Assembly (NCBI GenBank): GCA_002315625.1
Contig: DCHH01000047.1
Span: forward strand, 3,678 to 11,903
Length of the DNA stretch: 8,226 bases
Direction of reading: 5' to 3'
DNA from: Bacteroidales bacterium UBA1757
GTDB taxonomy: Bacteria > Bacteroidota > Bacteroidia > Bacteroidales > UBA1402
Shown here: positions 6,407 to 8,226 of the stretch, piece by piece
Position numbering within the stretch: the stretch's first letter is position 1
How the letters are laid out: each line of letters starts with the position of its first letter
The notes under the pieces: generated by a model
The model's database searches: none
Told to the model about the DNA's origin: nothing
The model's input: only the letters and a program-made list of their open reading frames with translations
Program-made: the position numbers and the translations under genes

Positions 6407-6411
6407 TTTTG
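6381..6411 (+). promoter_or_regulatory. Bacteroidota-type promoter of rpoD
   Basis: TTTG at 6381-6384, a 19-nt spacer and TACTTTTG at 6404-6411 match the TTTG-N19/21-TAnnTTTG consensus exactly. The predicted transcription start is around 6416-6420, leaving an AT-rich leader of about 40 nt without a Shine-Dalgarno motif. The TTTG box starts in the apical loop of the 49-bp palindrome and the -7 box overlaps its right end. Confidence 0.8.
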
Positions 6412-6458
6412 CGCTCCATTTTGTGCATACTGAATAACTATACATATTTTAATAACGC

Positions 6459-7319
6459 ATGAGACAACTTAAAATTACAAAATCCATCACTAATCGTGAG
6501 AGTGCTTCATTGGATAAGTACTTGCAAGAGATTGGTCGTGAGGAACTTGTAAAGGTCGAAGAAGAAGTTGAACTGGCTCAGCGAATCCGTCAGGGTGACC
6601 GCGCAGCACTCGAAAAACTTACCCGTGCCAACCTTCGCTTCGTCGTGTCAGTTGCAAAGCAATACCAGAACCAGGGTCTCAGCCTGCCCGACCTCATCAA
6701 CGAGGGCAATTTGGGATTGATCAAGGCGGCCGAGAAATTTGATGAGACAAGAGGTTTCAAATTCATATCCTACGCCGTTTGGTGGATTCGCCAGTCGATT
6801 CTTCAGGCGCTTGCCGAACAGTCGCGTATCGTCCGTCTGCCTCTGAATCAGGTGGGTTCGCTCAACAAAATCCAGAAGGCATATTCAAAGTTCGAGCAGG
6901 AGCACGAGCGTAAGCCTTCACCCGAGGAACTTTCTGAACTGTTGAACATTCCGGTTGATAAGGTAATGGATACCCTCAAGGTGTCAGGCCGTCATGTCTC
7001 GGTCGATGCGCCGTTTGTCGAGGGTGAAGACAACAGCCTTTTGGATGTGCTGGTCAACGAGGATGCCCCTGTTGCCGACCGTACCCTTATCAACGAGTCG
7101 CTGTCAAAGGAAATCGACCGCGCACTTGCCACTCTGACAGAGCGTGAGAGCGATATCGTCAAGATGTTCTTCGGCATCGGATGCCAGGAAATGACCCTAG
7201 AGGAAATCGGCGACAAGTTTGGCCTGACTCGAGAGCGTGTCCGCCAGATTAAGGAAAAGGCTATCCGCCGGCTTCGCCAGAACTCCCGTAGCCGTCTGTT
7301 GAAGAGTTATCTCGGATAA
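6459..7319 (+). CDS. rpoD: Primary (housekeeping) RNA polymerase sigma factor
   Basis: A 286-residue sigma-70 factor of the compact Bacteroidota type. It lacks region 1.1 and the large non-conserved insert of proteobacterial RpoD. Region 1.2 is at about 15-48 (SLDKYLQEIGREELV), regions 2.1-2.4 at about 49-122 with NLGLIKAAEKFDETRGFKF and SYAVWWIRQSI for core binding, -10 recognition and melting. Region 3 spans about 125-200 and region 4 about 215-284, with the helix-turn-helix TLEEIGDKFGLTRERVRQI that contacts the upstream promoter element. The start at 6459 matches the usual MRQLKI..SIT..ES N-terminus. It directs the bulk of transcription. It has its own strong promoter in the upstream palindrome and is followed after 11 nt by the LysM gene, suggesting co-transcription. 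Primary rather than alternative status is inferred from region 1.2 and the overall match to Bacteroides RpoD. Confidence 0.96.
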   Translation: MRQLKITKSITNRESASLDKYLQEIGREELVKVEEEVELAQRIRQGDRAALEKLTRANLRFVVSVAKQYQNQGLSLPDLINEGNLGLIKAAEKFDETRGFKFISYAVWWIRQSILQALAEQSRIVRLPLNQVGSLNKIQKAYSKFEQEHERKPSPEELSELLNIPVDKVMDTLKVSGRHVSVDAPFVEGEDNSLLDVLVNEDAPVADRTLINESLSKEIDRALATLTERESDIVKMFFGIGCQEMTLEEIGDKFGLTRERVRQIKEKAIRRLRQNSRSRLLKSYLG

Positions 7320-7330
7320 TTCAGGGTCGC

Positions 7331-8226
7331 ATGAAACAAACCAGGTGTCTGTCCGTACTGCTTCTGTTGCTGGTTTCGGCGACACTTTTTTCCTTGCCCG
7401 CATTTTCCCAATATGTTGCCGGTCAGCCTTCTGCAACGGAAGAGATTCAGACGGTGACCTATTCCGGAAAATCCTATTACCGCTATACCGTCAAGCCAAA
7501 GGAGACCATTTATTCCCTTACCAAACGCTTTGGGGTGGAGGAGGCAGAACTCGTTGCCAACAATCCGTTCCTGAAAAAGGGGCTTCAAATCGGTCAGGTG
7601 TTGCTCATCCCTGTCAAGGAGGGGGTGACAGTGATGCCCGTGGTTGAAAACCAGCCCGTTACAGAGACATTGCCGCGTGTGGAGGAAACCGTGGTCCTCA
7701 ATGAGAATCCTCTCATGGACCAGGCATTCGAAAAGAAGCATGTTACCTCTTTCGCGTTGCTTCTTCCTCTGATGCTTGGAGATACTGCCGACGTGTCGAA
7801 CCTCAGGTACGTGGAGTATTACGAAGGTATGTTGCTGGCTGCCGACACTTTGCGCCGTCGCGGCGTATCAATCGACATCGCTGTCTATGATATCGGCAAG
7901 ACGCTCTATTCCATGAACAGGGTCTTGCAGCACGAAAGTTTCGACAATGTCGATTACATAATTGCAGCCGCAAACAATGCTCAGATGCCCGAACTTTCAA
8001 AATGGGCCTCACTCCATAGCAAGAAACTTATTCTCCCGTTCAGTTCGCGTATCCCCGAAACGGCCTCAAATCCGTTCATCTATCAGGTGAATCCGCCTCG
8101 TGAGATGAGTTACAAGCAGTTGCTTTCGATGGATATTTCCGCCTTCCGTGGAAAGAATATCCTCCTGCTGCGTACCCCGAAAGAGGAAAATGACGAACGC
8201 CAGCAGCTTTTCGATGGGATAAAGTC
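7331..8226 (+). CDS. Secreted LysM protein with periplasmic-binding-protein-like domain (3' truncated by window)
   Basis: The frame opens at ATG 7331, 11 nt after the rpoD stop, and stays open for 298 codons to the window end. Residues 1-26 form a signal peptide (hydrophobic core of leucines, cleavage likely after AFS). One LysM domain lies at about 50-96 (YYRYTVKPKETIYSLTKRFG..ELVANNP..KKGLQIGQVLLIPV), which binds peptidoglycan-type glycans. After a proline/glutamate-rich linker, a second domain starts at about 138 (VTSFALLLPLMLGD) and resembles the fold of type I periplasmic binding proteins: YYEGMLLAADTLRRRGVSIDIAVYD, then DYIIAAANN and KLILPFSS. This architecture is typical of Bacteroidota LysM proteins of about 550-650 residues, so roughly half is visible. 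It probably acts in the periplasm at the cell wall; the ligand is unknown. Pairing with rpoD suggests constitutive expression. Confidence 0.88.
   Translation, partial: MKQTRCLSVLLLLLVSATLFSLPAFSQYVAGQPSATEEIQTVTYSGKSYYRYTVKPKETIYSLTKRFGVEEAELVANNPFLKKGLQIGQVLLIPVKEGVTVMPVVENQPVTETLPRVEETVVLNENPLMDQAFEKKHVTSFALLLPLMLGDTADVSNLRYVEYYEGMLLAADTLRRRGVSIDIAVYDIGKTLYSMNRVLQHESFDNVDYIIAAANNAQMPELSKWASLHSKKLILPFSSRIPETASNPFIYQVNPPREMSYKQLLSMDISAFRGKNILLLRTPKEENDERQQLFDGIK

Noticed and set aside
7345..7647. 100-codon + strand open frame within the LysM gene
   Set aside because: The frame starting at 7331 gives a signal peptide and a LysM domain and runs to the window end; this one is out of frame with it.
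7307..7741. 144-codon antisense open frame across the rpoD-LysM junction
   Set aside because: It overlaps two recognisable coding regions on the other strand and has no domain support.

Overview
The window looks like ordinary chromosomal core DNA from a Bacteroidales bacterium (Bacteroidota). Three things point there. The primary sigma factor is a compact 286-residue protein lacking region 1.1, as in Bacteroides. Two promoters match the Bacteroidota pattern TTTG-N19-TAnnTTTG. No gene start depends on a clear Shine-Dalgarno site. The lineage call is inference; genus cannot be fixed from the sequence alone.

Left block (1-1251, + strand): the 3' part of an RsmF-like (NOL1/NOP2/Sun family) RNA cytosine-C5 methyltransferase, whose stop overlaps by ATGA the start of a YfcE-type metallophosphoesterase. 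An 11-bp hairpin lies in the last codons of the phosphoesterase gene. The methyltransferase carries a four-unit octapeptide repeat that runs off the window edge.

Middle block (4549-1293, - strand): the RNase P RNA gene rnpB with its own promoter, then a YihY/UPF0761 (BrkB) inner-membrane protein, LemA, and a secreted, membrane-anchored TPM-domain protein with a glycine-rich tail. The three protein genes are closely spaced (about 20-24 nt) and co-directional, so they are probably one operon of envelope proteins, and they begin only about 45 nt downstream of rnpB.

Right block (4794-8226, + strand): an HtrA/DegQ-family periplasmic serine protease with two PDZ domains, then the primary sigma factor gene rpoD, then a secreted LysM protein with a periplasmic-binding-protein-like region, open at the window end. 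rpoD has a very clear promoter lying inside a 49-bp imperfect palindrome. The LysM gene starts 11 nt after rpoD and is probably co-transcribed with it. The 244-nt divergent region between rnpB and htrA holds the rnpB promoter, a perfect 14-bp tandem repeat and a 7-bp-arm palindrome.

I see no mobile element, CRISPR array, phage gene, tRNA or defence system, and no convincing undescribed system. The most interesting signals are small: the octad repeat in the methyltransferase, the promoter-in-palindrome at rpoD, the shared promoter core of rpoD and rnpB, and the possible regulatory repeats before htrA.
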